Shown here piece by piece: positions 27,189 to 34,994 of a DNA stretch of 64,000 nt. This DNA is from Romboutsia_E sp900604535 (GTDB taxonomy: Bacteria > Bacillota > Clostridia > Peptostreptococcales > Peptostreptococcaceae), in assembly GCF_900604535.1 (NCBI RefSeq), contig NZ_UWOT01000001.1, positions 186,001-250,000 on the forward strand, written 5' to 3'. The notes under the pieces were generated by a model, which searched no databases, was not told the origin of the DNA, and saw only the letters and a list, made by a program, of their open reading frames with translations. The position numbers and the translations under genes were made by a program. Within the stretch, counting starts at the first letter, position 1, and every line of letters starts with the position of its first letter.

Positions 27189-27722
27189 TTATCCTTTAAT
27201 AGTTACTGAATCTTCTTCATCAGTTTCTACTAACTTTACAGATATAACTTCTGACTTTGATGTTGGTACATTTTTCCCAACATAATCTGCTCTTACAGGC
27301 AATTCTCTATGACCTCTATCTACTAATACTGCAAGCTGAATTGATTTAGGTCTTCCTACATCCATAATAGCATCTAATGCTGATCTTACAGTTCTTCCTG
27401 TATAAAGTACATCATCTACTAATATTACTATTTTATCATTTATATCAAAATTTATATTTGAACCATTAACTATAGGGTCTATATCAACTTTTTTTAAATC
27501 ATCTCTATATAAAGTTATATCTACTTCACCTGTGTTAACTGATTTACCTTCTATTTGTTCTATCTTTTTAGAAATTCTGTTAGCTATTGGTACACCTCTA
27601 GTTTTTATACCTACCAATACAACATCTTCTATACCTTTGTTTTTTTCAATTATTTCATGGCTTATTCTTGTTATAGCTCTACCTATAGCTTTTTCATCCA
27701 TTAGTGTTGCTTTTTCTTTCAT
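27189..27722 (-). CDS. pyrR: Pyrimidine operon attenuator / uracil phosphoribosyltransferase
   Basis: RNA-binding regulator that, with UMP or UTP bound, stabilises an anti-antiterminator loop in pyr leaders; it also has uracil phosphoribosyltransferase activity. The PRPP site ILVDDVLYTGRTVRSALD and the N-terminal GIKTRGVPIANRI are clear. At 177 residues it is full length. ATG follows AGGAGG. The 170-base leader before it contains a full PyrR attenuator, so the gene is very likely autoregulated, with uraA downstream as a second target. Confidence 0.96.
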   Translation of the reverse strand: MKEKATLMDEKAIGRAITRISHEIIEKNKGIEDVVLVGIKTRGVPIANRISKKIEQIEGKSVNTGEVDITLYRDDLKKVDIDPIVNGSNINFDINDKIVILVDDVLYTGRTVRSALDAIMDVGRPKSIQLAVLVDRGHRELPVRADYVGKNVPTSKSEVISVKLVETDEEDSVTIKG

Positions 27723-27760
27723 TTCTTATCCTCCTAGGCTAATCACTTAGTATAAATCAT

Positions 27761-27855
27761 AAAAAAAGCTTCCTATCATAAGACAAGAAGCGGTATATTA
27801 CAAAGTAAACTAAGTAATACATACTTAATAGTTGCCTTATGATATCTCTGTATCA
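27761..27855 (-). promoter_or_regulatory. pyrR leader: PyrR-type attenuator in pyrR leader
   Basis: On the minus strand: a stem TGATA/TATCA with loop CAGAGA (27840-27855), the PyrR recognition element. An antiterminator arm (27832-27844) pairs almost perfectly over 13 bases with 27774-27786. A terminator GCTTC/GAAGC is followed by seven T (27761-27791). The antiterminator and terminator are mutually exclusive because they share 27774-27786. Confidence 0.85.
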
Positions 27856-27891
27856 ATTAAAGGTATTTCATATTTAAACTTGTTACTATCC

Positions 27892-27920
27892 ATTATAAAT
27901 TGCATTTTAATTATTTGCAA
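27892..27920 (-). promoter_or_regulatory. pyrR promoter
   Basis: Minus strand: -35 TTGCAA (27915-27920), 17-base spacer, -10 TATAAT (27892-27897), about 40 bases upstream of the PyrR loop. Confidence 0.8.
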
Positions 27921-27953
27921 GTTTTTTATAGTTTCATTCATGTGCACATAAAG

Positions 27954-28865
27954 TTACTTTAGTTTTTTAATTATATCTTTAAAGTATTCTGGAAGTTCAG
28001 AGTTAAACTCTATATACTCATTACTTTTAGGATGTATAAATCCTAACTTTTTAGCATGTAAAGTTTGACCATTTAACTTAAACTTAGTATTTTTAGGTCC
28101 ATATATTGGGTCTCCTAAAAGTGGGTGATTTATAGAAAGTGCATGAACTCTTATTTGGTGAGTTCTCCCAGTTTCAAGCCTTGCTCTCATATGAGTAAAG
28201 TTTTCAAATCTTTCTACTACTTCAAAATGTGTCACTGCTCGTTTTCCATCTTTTACAACTGCCATTTTTAATCTATCCTTAGGATTTCTTCCTAAAGGTT
28301 TATCAACAGTTATTTTATCTTCTTTTACTACACCATGACATATAAATTCATATTCTCTTGTTATTGAATGATCCTTTAATTGCTCAGCTAAACTATTATG
28401 AGCATTATTATTTTTAGCTATCATTAAAAGTCCTGAAGTATCCTTATCTATTCTATGAACTATACCTGGTCTTATAACACCATTTATAGATGATAATTTA
28501 TCTTTGCAATGATATAATATTGCATTTACTAATGTATTATCATAATTTCCAGGTGCTGGATGAACAACCATATCCTGAGGCTTATTTACTATTAATACAT
28601 CATCATCTTCATAAACAATATCTATAGGTATGTCCTGGGGAATAACTTCTAATAATTTAGGTGCTGGTATTTCTATCTTTATACTATCCTCTTCTTTAAC
28701 TAAATATTTGGCCTTCTCTACTTTTCCATTTACTTCAACTTTTTTATCTTTAATTATCTTTTGAATATAGCTTCTAGACATATCACCTAATTGTTCAGAT
28801 AGATATACATCTAGTCTATCTCCTTCTTCTTCTTCGCCTACTAAAAACTGTCTTATTTCTTCCAT
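27954..28865 (-). CDS. RluD-family 23S rRNA pseudouridine synthase
   Basis: Isomerises uridine in structured RNA, probably 23S rRNA. An N-terminal S4 RNA-binding domain (about 15-75, DRLDVYLSEQLGDMSRSYIQ) precedes the catalytic domain with GIVHRIDKDTSGLLM, which holds the catalytic Asp. The length (303) fits RluD/YlyB. B. subtilis YlyB also follows lspA, as here; the start codon overlaps the lspA stop by one base, so the pair is translationally coupled. The exact uridine targets cannot be read from sequence. Confidence 0.92.
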   Translation of the reverse strand: MEEIRQFLVGEEEEGDRLDVYLSEQLGDMSRSYIQKIIKDKKVEVNGKVEKAKYLVKEEDSIKIEIPAPKLLEVIPQDIPIDIVYEDDDVLIVNKPQDMVVHPAPGNYDNTLVNAILYHCKDKLSSINGVIRPGIVHRIDKDTSGLLMIAKNNNAHNSLAEQLKDHSITREYEFICHGVVKEDKITVDKPLGRNPKDRLKMAVVKDGKRAVTHFEVVERFENFTHMRARLETGRTHQIRVHALSINHPLLGDPIYGPKNTKFKLNGQTLHAKKLGFIHPKSNEYIEFNSELPEYFKDIIKKLK

Positions 28866-29317
28866 TACTTCACCATCTCTTTATCTTCAAAAAATAATAT
28901 ATATATACATAACAATACTGTACCTACTACTACAAATACGTCTGCTACATTAAATACATATTCCCATATTATTATAAAATCAAAATAATCTACTACAAAT
29001 CCTAATCTTACTCTATCTATTAGATTCCCAATTGCACCAGAAATTATAAGTAAAATACCAACTTTACCTACTATATGCATATTCTTTTTATGTAGATAAT
29101 ATAGTCCAAATATTGAGGCTATACTTGCTACTATTATAAATATAATTTGATTATTTTGGAACATTCCAAATGCTGCACCTCTATTTTCTACATAAGTAAG
29201 GTGAAATATACTTTGTATAATTGGAATACTACCCATATCTTTTAAATAGTTTAGAGCAAAATATTTAGAAAGTTGATCTAAACCTATTAATATAGCTATT
29301 ATTATTTCATAAATCAA
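28865..29317 (-). CDS. lspA: Lipoprotein signal peptidase
   Basis: Membrane aspartyl peptidase II that removes signal peptides from prolipoproteins after lipid attachment. Four helices are visible, with ENRGAAFG, GNLIDR and VVDYFDF carrying the two catalytic aspartates. The start is TTG at 29317, nine bases after AGGAGG, giving 150 residues. A longer frame beginning with ATG at 29359 passes through the ribosome site and encodes a non-conserved, charged leader, so I reject it. A terminator separates the gene from the deacetylase gene upstream. Confidence 0.94.
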   Translation of the reverse strand: MIYEIIIAILIGLDQLSKYFALNYLKDMGSIPIIQSIFHLTYVENRGAAFGMFQNNQIIFIIVASIASIFGLYYLHKKNMHIVGKVGILLIISGAIGNLIDRVRLGFVVDYFDFIIIWEYVFNVADVFVVVGTVLLCIYILFFEDKEMVK

Positions 29318-29360
29318 TATTATTGTCCTCCTAAAAGTATTATAAGTATAATTATACATA

Positions 29361-29381
29361 AAAAGACTTCCTAAATGGAAG
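29361..29381 (-). terminator. Short terminator between deacetylase gene and lspA
   Basis: Minus strand GGCTTCC-ATTTA-GGAAGTC followed by five T, directly after the polysaccharide deacetylase stop. Confidence 0.72.
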
Positions 29382-29382
29382 C

Positions 29383-30177
29383 CTAGTTTTGAGTTTCTGG
29401 TTCTTTTTTATTTAAATGATCTATTAATTCTGATACAGTAACAAATTTATATCCTTTTTCTTTAAGATATGGTACAACAATTTCTAACGCTTGTACTGTT
29501 TGAGATTTTGCTCTTCTTACTCCATTATAATCATGTAGTAATATTATATTTCCATTTTTAACTTTAGTTTCAATAGTATTTACTATACTATAAACACCTG
29601 GATTAGACCAATCTCTTGGATCTAAATTTGACCATAATACTATATTCATATTTTTATTTTTTATTATATCACACATATTTCTACTTATAGCTCTATATGG
29701 CGGTCTAAATAATTTGGGTTCAACACCTGTTATTTCTTTTATCATTTCTTGAGTTTTATTAATTTCATTATAAACAGTATCATAACTCATCTTAGCTACG
29801 TCAATATGAGTAAAAGTATGATTTCCTATTTCATGACCTTCATCAAACTCTCTTTTTACTAAGTCTGGTAGTAATTTTGCATTTTCACCGACTAAGAAGA
29901 AGGTTGCTTTTACATCATTTTTTTTCAATATATCTAATATTTGAGGTGTATAAACTTCATCTGGCCCATCATCAAAAGTCAATGCAACTACTTTTTCTTC
30001 ATCATTCCCTTTTTTTATAATAATATCTTTATAGTCTCTTGTTATATCATCCGTTGTTTCATAATTTTCCTCATTTAAATTTAAAACTTCTTTTGAATTT
30101 AAAGAATCTGACTTTACATAATATCCTATAAATATTAATAATAATCCAATTAGTAGTATACCTGTCTTTTGTTTCAT
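29383..30177 (-). CDS. Polysaccharide (peptidoglycan) deacetylase, membrane anchored
   Basis: NodB-type deacetylase expected to act on peptidoglycan sugars outside the membrane. An N-terminal anchor helix (about 5-21) is followed by a linker and the catalytic domain. This carries TFDDGP with catalytic Asp69/Asp70, GNHTFTH with zinc ligands His120 and His124, RPPYR, DPRDW, and LLHD with the catalytic His. The length (264) suits PdaB/PgdA-like enzymes. Spore cortex or wall modification is possible, but the sequence does not choose between them. Confidence 0.92.
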   Translation of the reverse strand: MKQKTGILLIGLLLIFIGYYVKSDSLNSKEVLNLNEENYETTDDITRDYKDIIIKKGNDEEKVVALTFDDGPDEVYTPQILDILKKNDVKATFFLVGENAKLLPDLVKREFDEGHEIGNHTFTHIDVAKMSYDTVYNEINKTQEMIKEITGVEPKLFRPPYRAISRNMCDIIKNKNMNIVLWSNLDPRDWSNPGVYSIVNTIETKVKNGNIILLHDYNGVRRAKSQTVQALEIVVPYLKEKGYKFVTVSELIDHLNKKEPETQN

Positions 30178-30202
30178 TTTTTAAACCTCTTTTCTGATAA
30201 AC

Positions 30203-30703
30203 TTAATACTCCTTGTCGTGATATAATCCATTTTTATTTAAATCAGTTAAATCTTTTAAATCCTCTGAATAAAAATCGCATCCTTTATTTACAAAGTTTA
30301 AATCTACATGTTTTGTGTCTGGAGGTAGATTATCATGAGTTTTTGCACACTCAGAACATAAAGATGTATCTGGTAGTAAATCTAATCTATCAGAATCAAT
30401 TTTCTGATTACAAATCTCACATACCCCATAAGTTCCATTTTCTATTTTATCTAAAGCTTTATTTACTTGATATAATCTACCTTGTTCATGTATTGTTAAA
30501 CTATTTTGCATATCATTCATAAATACTTCTGTTGCAAAGTCTGCTGGATGATTATCATAAGCTGATAATTCTCCTGAACTATATCTTTCACTAGTATGTT
30601 TTTCTGTGTTTCCAAATAAAGTATTATCTTGCATATCTGTTATTAATTTAGTCAAATTATTTTTTTCTTTTAACAATTGTTCTTTATATTTATTCATATC
30701 CAT
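30203..30703 (-). CDS. TraR/DksA-type zinc-finger protein (YteA-like)
   Basis: Small cytoplasmic protein with an N-terminal coiled-coil region and a C-terminal Cys4 zinc finger (CEICNQKI...CSECAKTH), the DksA/TraR pattern. In Bacillus the YteA-like group is linked to sporulation; in this organism a role at RNA polymerase is only inferred. I place the start at ATG 30703, six bases after AGAGGTG; the GTG at the open end of the frame is part of that ribosome site. The 166 residues fit the family. Confidence 0.87.
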   Translation of the reverse strand: MDMNKYKEQLLKEKNNLTKLITDMQDNTLFGNTEKHTSERYSSGELSAYDNHPADFATEVFMNDMQNSLTIHEQGRLYQVNKALDKIENGTYGVCEICNQKIDSDRLDLLPDTSLCSECAKTHDNLPPDTKHVDLNFVNKGCDFYSEDLKDLTDLNKNGLYHDKEY

Positions 30704-30714
30704 ACTTTTCACCT

Positions 30715-31107
30715 CTATTTATTTCTATAATTATCAACTACATTTAATAATTTAGCTATATATGCTCCTATTATAGGTAAATCTATCCAACTAGCTAGTA
30801 AATAAAATAATAAAGCTGCAAGAACTGAAAATCCTATAGCTTGACCAAAACCTTTCCCTAAGCCTGCAATAAAATTTATAAGAAATAATCTTCTTTTACT
30901 ATCAGTAAGCATCATGTATTCTCTAATTCTGCTTCTTTCAATAATTAACATAAGTCTTTCTAAGTATCTTTTTATAAGACCTAAATCTTCTTTTGGATTA
31001 TCAGATATATACATTTCATTAATTATTTCATCAAGTTTTTTCATACTTATGTATGTTGGATTTTCTTCATTATGATTTTTTTCAGTTTCATACTTTTTAT
31101 GCCTCAT
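30715..31107 (-). CDS. DUF5665 membrane-associated protein
   Basis: A 130-residue protein with a charged N-terminal half (a probable helical region around 22-70) and one or two hydrophobic segments at about 74-118 containing GLGKGFGQAIGFSVLAALL. It matches what I know of the DUF5665 family, which has no known function. ATG follows AAAGGATG. It lies 11 bases before the DksA-like gene, so the two are probably co-transcribed, downstream of the trpS terminator region. Confidence 0.8.
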   Translation of the reverse strand: MRHKKYETEKNHNEENPTYISMKKLDEIINEMYISDNPKEDLGLIKRYLERLMLIIERSRIREYMMLTDSKRRLFLINFIAGLGKGFGQAIGFSVLAALLFYLLASWIDLPIIGAYIAKLLNVVDNYRNK

Positions 31108-31180
31108 ACTTTCACATCCTTTTATGAAACATATAATTCAAATTTATTATGTGATAAATCCTTAATAAAAATACACAACA

Positions 31181-31211
31181 AAAAATAGCCACTTAAATAG
31201 TGACTATTTTT
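31181..31211 (-). terminator. Terminator after trpS
   Basis: Arms 31181-31193 and 31199-31211 pair over 13 bases with one G-T pair and a 5-base loop; T run on the minus strand. Confidence 0.85.
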
Positions 31212-31219
31212 TTATGAAT

Positions 31220-32224
31220 TTATATAAATTTTCTTTCTATTAATCCTACTTTTTTATATACCTTTCTTAAAGTTTTTCTAGCTTGTCTTTCAGCTTTTGC
31301 TGCACCTTTAGCATATACTTCTTCTAAGTATGCTTTATCTTTAAGAAGTTCTAAGTATCTTTCTCTTATTGGATTTAAAGCATCTACTACAACTTCTGCT
31401 AAATCAGCTTTAAATTCTCCATATCCTTTTCCTTCATACATAGCTACAATTTCATCAACAGTTTTATTGCCTAATTGAGTATATATATCTATAAGATTTT
31501 TTATTCCTGGTTGTTCATCACAGTATCTTACAACACCTTCTGAATCTGTAACACTTCTTTTTATCTTTCTTCTTATAGTATCTGGATCATCACATAATAA
31601 TATATATGCATTTTCATTAGAGTCTGACTTACTCATTTTCCTATTAGGTTCTTGTAAGCTCATTACTCTACCAACTTCTTTAGGTATATAACCTTCTGGT
31701 ATTTTAAATGTTGGCGAATATCTATTATTAAATCTAGATGCTAAATCACGAGCAAGTTCTAGATGTTGTTTTTGATCTTCTCCAACTGGAACTAACTCTG
31801 TTTGATATAAAAGTATATCTGCAGCCATTAGTACTGGATATGTAAATAAACCAGCGTTTAAGTTTGCTTCACTTTTTTGAGACTTATCTTTAAATTGAGT
31901 CATTCTACTTAACTCACCCATATAAGTCATTGTATTTAATATCCACATAAGTTCAGTATGTGCACTTACATGTGATTGTATGAATATAGTATTTTTTTCT
32001 GGATCAAGTCCACAAGCTAAATATTGAGCTAATATTTCTAATGTATTTGCTCTTAAGTCCTTAGCTTCTTGAGGAACTGTTATAGCATGTAAATCAACTA
32101 TACTGTAATAGCAATCGTAGTCATCTTGAAACTTTGGAAAGTTTCTTAATGCACCTAAATAATTTCCAAGTGTTAGCTTTCCTGATGGTTGTATACCACT
32201 AAATATTACTTTTTTTTCACTCAT
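31220..32224 (-). CDS. trpS: Tryptophanyl-tRNA synthetase
   Basis: Class I synthetase that charges tRNA-Trp. The N-terminal SGIQPSGKLTLGNYLGA holds the HIGH-like motif, and KMSKSDSNENA the KMSKS loop. Length (334) is typical of the bacterial dimer. ATG follows GGAGG, 13 bases after the mtnN stop. The tryptophan-type T-box in front of mtnN (32993-33250) must read through both genes to control this one. Confidence 0.96.
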   Translation of the reverse strand: MSEKKVIFSGIQPSGKLTLGNYLGALRNFPKFQDDYDCYYSIVDLHAITVPQEAKDLRANTLEILAQYLACGLDPEKNTIFIQSHVSAHTELMWILNTMTYMGELSRMTQFKDKSQKSEANLNAGLFTYPVLMAADILLYQTELVPVGEDQKQHLELARDLASRFNNRYSPTFKIPEGYIPKEVGRVMSLQEPNRKMSKSDSNENAYILLCDDPDTIRRKIKRSVTDSEGVVRYCDEQPGIKNLIDIYTQLGNKTVDEIVAMYEGKGYGEFKADLAEVVVDALNPIRERYLELLKDKAYLEEVYAKGAAKAERQARKTLRKVYKKVGLIERKFI

Positions 32225-32237
32225 ATTTATCCTCCAA

Positions 32238-32936
32238 TTATAATGACTTTAACATATTTAATACTATATCTTTAGATCTATGAGCAGCTTCTACTACAAA
32301 TTCATCATACGTAACATCTGCACTTCCATCTGCCTTATCAGACATAGCTCTTATTATTACAAATGGAGTAGCATTTAAAGTACAAACATGAGCAATTGCT
32401 GCACCTTCCATTTCTGCACAATAAGCGTCAAATTCACTTATTAACTCATCTTTTAATTCTTTAGAGCTTACAAATATATCACCTGATACTACTCTTCCTT
32501 TTAAAACCTTATTTCCTTTAGATTCCTTAATTGATGATTCATATGCTGCATCTATAAGCATTTGATCAGCTATAAATGTTGAGCTTTCCATTCTTGGTAT
32601 TACACCTTTTTTATCTCCAAATGCAGTAGTATCCATATCATGTTGTATAGCATCTGTTGATATTACTATATCTTGAACGTCTAATTCACTATGAAGTGCT
32701 CCTGCAACTCCTGTATTAACTACTGCATCAACATTAAATTCACTTATTAGTATTTGAGTACATAAAGCGGCATTTACTTTTCCTATACCACATTTAACTA
32801 ATACTATATTTTTTCCTTCTAATGTTCCCTTATGGAATTTTAAACTTGCTTTTTCAACTACTTTTTCTATGTCCATAAGTTCTACTAATATACTTACTTC
32901 TTCATCCATTGCACCTATTATACCTATTATGTTCAT
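32238..32936 (-). CDS. mtnN: 5'-methylthioadenosine / S-adenosylhomocysteine nucleosidase
   Basis: Cleaves adenine from MTA and SAH, by-products of SAM use. The phosphorylase/hydrolase fold is shown by GIIGAMDEEV at the N-terminus, VKCGIGKVNAA, NTGVAGALH, EMEGAAIAHV with the catalytic Glu, and RAMSDKADG with the catalytic Asp. At 232 residues it is full length. ATG follows AGGAGG. It is the first gene after the tryptophan T-box and is followed by trpS, an unusual partner. Confidence 0.95.
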   Translation of the reverse strand: MNIIGIIGAMDEEVSILVELMDIEKVVEKASLKFHKGTLEGKNIVLVKCGIGKVNAALCTQILISEFNVDAVVNTGVAGALHSELDVQDIVISTDAIQHDMDTTAFGDKKGVIPRMESSTFIADQMLIDAAYESSIKESKGNKVLKGRVVSGDIFVSSKELKDELISEFDAYCAEMEGAAIAHVCTLNATPFVIIRAMSDKADGSADVTYDEFVVEAAHRSKDIVLNMLKSL

Positions 32937-32992
32937 CTTAATCCTCCTAAAATTTTCTGCTTATTTAGATAACTTCTAAATTTCATAATAAA

Positions 32993-33250
32993 AAATCCGT
33001 CCTATTAAATTTAATAGGACGGATTTATTTCCGCGGTACCACCTAATTTATACATAATCTAAATACTATTATGTATCTCTTAAACCTGCTATAACGTGCA
33101 GTCACGATATCAGCTACTCTATAATAAATTTATTATATTTAACTTAATTCCTCTAAGATCCATTCACTAAACTTTTCATGTAAAGATCTCACCGTTTCTC
33201 TACTCTCTGTATTGAAGCTTTATTTAGCTACTAATTCTTTTCTTTGGATT
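32993..33250 (-). promoter_or_regulatory. T-box riboswitch with tryptophan specifier
   Basis: The minus-strand leader reads a T-box sequence GGTGGTACCGCGG (33031-33043), then a perfect 17-base terminator hairpin (32993-33026) followed by T's. Stem I holds AGTA opposite GAA-TGG-A, placing TGG (33160-33162 on the minus strand) in the specifier position, which reads tRNA-Trp. A clear stem III (ATACATAAT paired with ATTATGTAT) lies upstream. Low charged tRNA-Trp should favour antitermination and expression of mtnN-trpS. This leader, with its promoter, fills the gap between mtnN and degV. Confidence 0.92.
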
Positions 33251-33270
33251 TTCATATTATATTTATTTTT

Positions 33271-33299
33271 ATAATATGATTTCCTGGAAGAATTGTCAA
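33271..33299 (-). promoter_or_regulatory. Promoter of the tryptophan T-box transcript
   Basis: Minus strand: -35 TTGACA (33294-33299), 17-base spacer, -10 TATTAT (33271-33276), directly upstream of stem I. Confidence 0.88.
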
Positions 33300-33315
33300 G
33301 ACTGTGATTTAAAAA

Positions 33316-34158
33316 TTACAAGTAACTTACTAATATAGCTCCTTGTGAAGCATATGTTCCCATAACAGGACCCACTTCACTTATAATTATTTTTTTTGCA
33401 TTATATTTATTTGCTAAAACTTCTTTTATTTTAATAGCTTTATCACTACAATGCGCATGCCCTATAATTATAGTTTTATCTTCTACATTTTCTAAGTTTT
33501 TATCTATATATTCAAGAACCTTCTTTAAACTATTATTTAAACCTCTAGCTTTATCTATAGGCTTTACAACACCTTCAGTTATTTGCACTATTGCTTTAAG
33601 ATTTAATGTGTTTATTATTTTACCTGCAAGAGGATTAATTCTTCCACCTTTTATAGCATTTTCTAAAGTTTCTAATGTTCCATAAAATATAACATCATCT
33701 TTTATTTTTTCAATTTCTTCTACTATTTCTTCTAGTGATTTTCCTTGTAAAACTAATTCTGCCGCTTTTATTGCTAATAAACCTTGACCTATAGATCCAT
33801 TTAGTGTGTCTATAATTTCTATCTTCTTATCGGCAAAATCACTGTCATACATATCTTTTGCTAATTTAGCACTACTATATGTTCCTGATAATTTAGAACT
33901 TACAGATAATAATAATATATCTCCTTCACCTTTGTATGCTTCTAAAAATCTATCTGGTGATGGGCAAGATGTTTTAGGTAATTCCTTCATTTCACCCATT
34001 CTCTTGTAAAAAGTTTCATTATCTATTTCTTCCCCTGCAATAAAACTTTCATCATTACCAAAAGATACATTTAAACCTACTACATTTATATCATACTTTT
34101 TTAAAATTTCTTGAGGCAAATCGCACCCACCATCAACTAGTATTTTTATTTTACTCAT
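33316..34158 (-). CDS. DegV family fatty-acid-binding protein
   Basis: DegV/FakB-like proteins bind a fatty acid and present it to a kinase. The N-terminal fold starts KILVDGGCDLP, where the usual DS-x-D segment is modified to DG-G-C-D, followed by TSCPSPDRF (the conserved TSQPS region) and a C-terminal domain with IIGHAHCSDKA. The length (280) is typical. ATG follows AGAGGTAAG. It is divergent to a TetR regulator across a palindromic operator, so the two may be controlled together. The ligand cannot be told. Confidence 0.9.
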   Translation of the reverse strand: MSKIKILVDGGCDLPQEILKKYDINVVGLNVSFGNDESFIAGEEIDNETFYKRMGEMKELPKTSCPSPDRFLEAYKGEGDILLLSVSSKLSGTYSSAKLAKDMYDSDFADKKIEIIDTLNGSIGQGLLAIKAAELVLQGKSLEEIVEEIEKIKDDVIFYGTLETLENAIKGGRINPLAGKIINTLNLKAIVQITEGVVKPIDKARGLNNSLKKVLEYIDKNLENVEDKTIIIGHAHCSDKAIKIKEVLANKYNAKKIIISEVGPVMGTYASQGAILVSYL

Positions 34159-34235
34159 TTTACTTACCTCTCTTAATTATTTATTTAAACTATAGTGATT
34201 ATTTTCTTTATTTGTGTTAATATTAATAGTAAATA

Positions 34236-34259
34236 ATCAGTCGGTCGGTCGACCGATTA
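34236..34259. promoter_or_regulatory. Palindromic operator between degV and tetR
   Basis: A perfect 12-base palindrome TCGGTCGACCGA (34245-34256) sits in a longer AATC...GATT element. It is the only GC-rich patch in the intergenic region and fits a TetR-type operator, probably for the adjacent regulator. Confidence 0.75.
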
Positions 34260-34326
34260 CTTATTATTATTGTATATCCCCTGTGGTTAATTGTCAATCC
34301 CTTTAAATTTTGAAGTTTTTAGTTTA

Positions 34327-34355
34327 TTGACTTTAAAATAATACGTATCTATAAT
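34327..34355 (+). promoter_or_regulatory. tetR promoter
   Basis: -35 TTGACT (34327-34332), 17-base spacer, -10 TATAAT (34350-34355), about 40 bases before the start codon. The palindrome lies about 70 bases upstream of this promoter, so repression of tetR would not be by simple overlap. Confidence 0.8.
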
Positions 34356-34396
34356 ATAAATTACTTAAGGCTTAACCATAAAGAAAGGTTGATTTT

Positions 34397-34957
34397 ATGA
34401 AATCTAATATAAATATGAAAGAAAATATCTTAAATATTGCTATAAATCTAATTACTAAAAACGGAATAAAAAATACTAGTTTATCTGATATTGCAAAAAC
34501 AGCAGGTATAAGTAAAGGTACATTGTATTATCATTATGCTTCTAAAGATGACTTAATCTTTGATATAGCTGATAATCATTTAAAGATAATTACTGATGCT
34601 GTATTAGATTGTGTATATAGTATAGAAAATAAATCTTCTAAAGATGATCTTATTAATATTGTTATGGGAAAAATATCAACAATAGGTTCTACCGGAAGAA
34701 TTCATATGTATTTACTTTGTGAAGCTATAACTGGAAATGAACCATTAAGAGAACGAATAAAACTAAAATATATACAGTGGAGAACAACTTTACAAGAAGA
34801 TATAAATAAGTATTTACATGAAAATATTGATGACTCTGAAGCTTTTTCATTTTTATTAATTTCAATAATAGATGGATTAGTTGTTCAAAGTATATTAAAA
34901 ACAGAAGAAATTCCATTTGAAAAAGTTGCTAGTTTTTTAGTAAATAAGTGGATATAA
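34397..34957 (+). CDS. TetR/AcrR family regulator
   Basis: DNA-binding regulator: the N-terminal domain NILNIAINLITKNGIKNTSLSDIAKTAG...GTLYYHYASKDDL is a standard TetR helix-turn-helix, followed by a helical ligand domain (to residue 186) whose ligand is unknown. ATG follows GAAAGG. The divergent neighbour is degV, so regulation of a fatty-acid-linked gene is plausible. The gene ends in a two-way terminator facing the catalase-like gene. Confidence 0.9.
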   Translation: MKSNINMKENILNIAINLITKNGIKNTSLSDIAKTAGISKGTLYYHYASKDDLIFDIADNHLKIITDAVLDCVYSIENKSSKDDLINIVMGKISTIGSTGRIHMYLLCEAITGNEPLRERIKLKYIQWRTTLQEDINKYLHENIDDSEAFSFLLISIIDGLVVQSILKTEEIPFEKVASFLVNKWI

Positions 34958-34992
34958 AAAAGATGTCTAAAATTTATTTTAGACATCTTTTT
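34956..34992. terminator. Two-way terminator between tetR and catalase-like gene
   Basis: Perfect 17-base arms (34956-34972 and 34976-34992) around a 3-base loop, with A and T runs. Confidence 0.9.
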
Positions 34993-34994
34993 TA

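Noticed and set aside
29318..29359. Longer lspA start at ATG 29359
   Set aside because: The added residues are not membrane-like and the frame runs through the AGGAGG ribosome site that serves TTG 29317.
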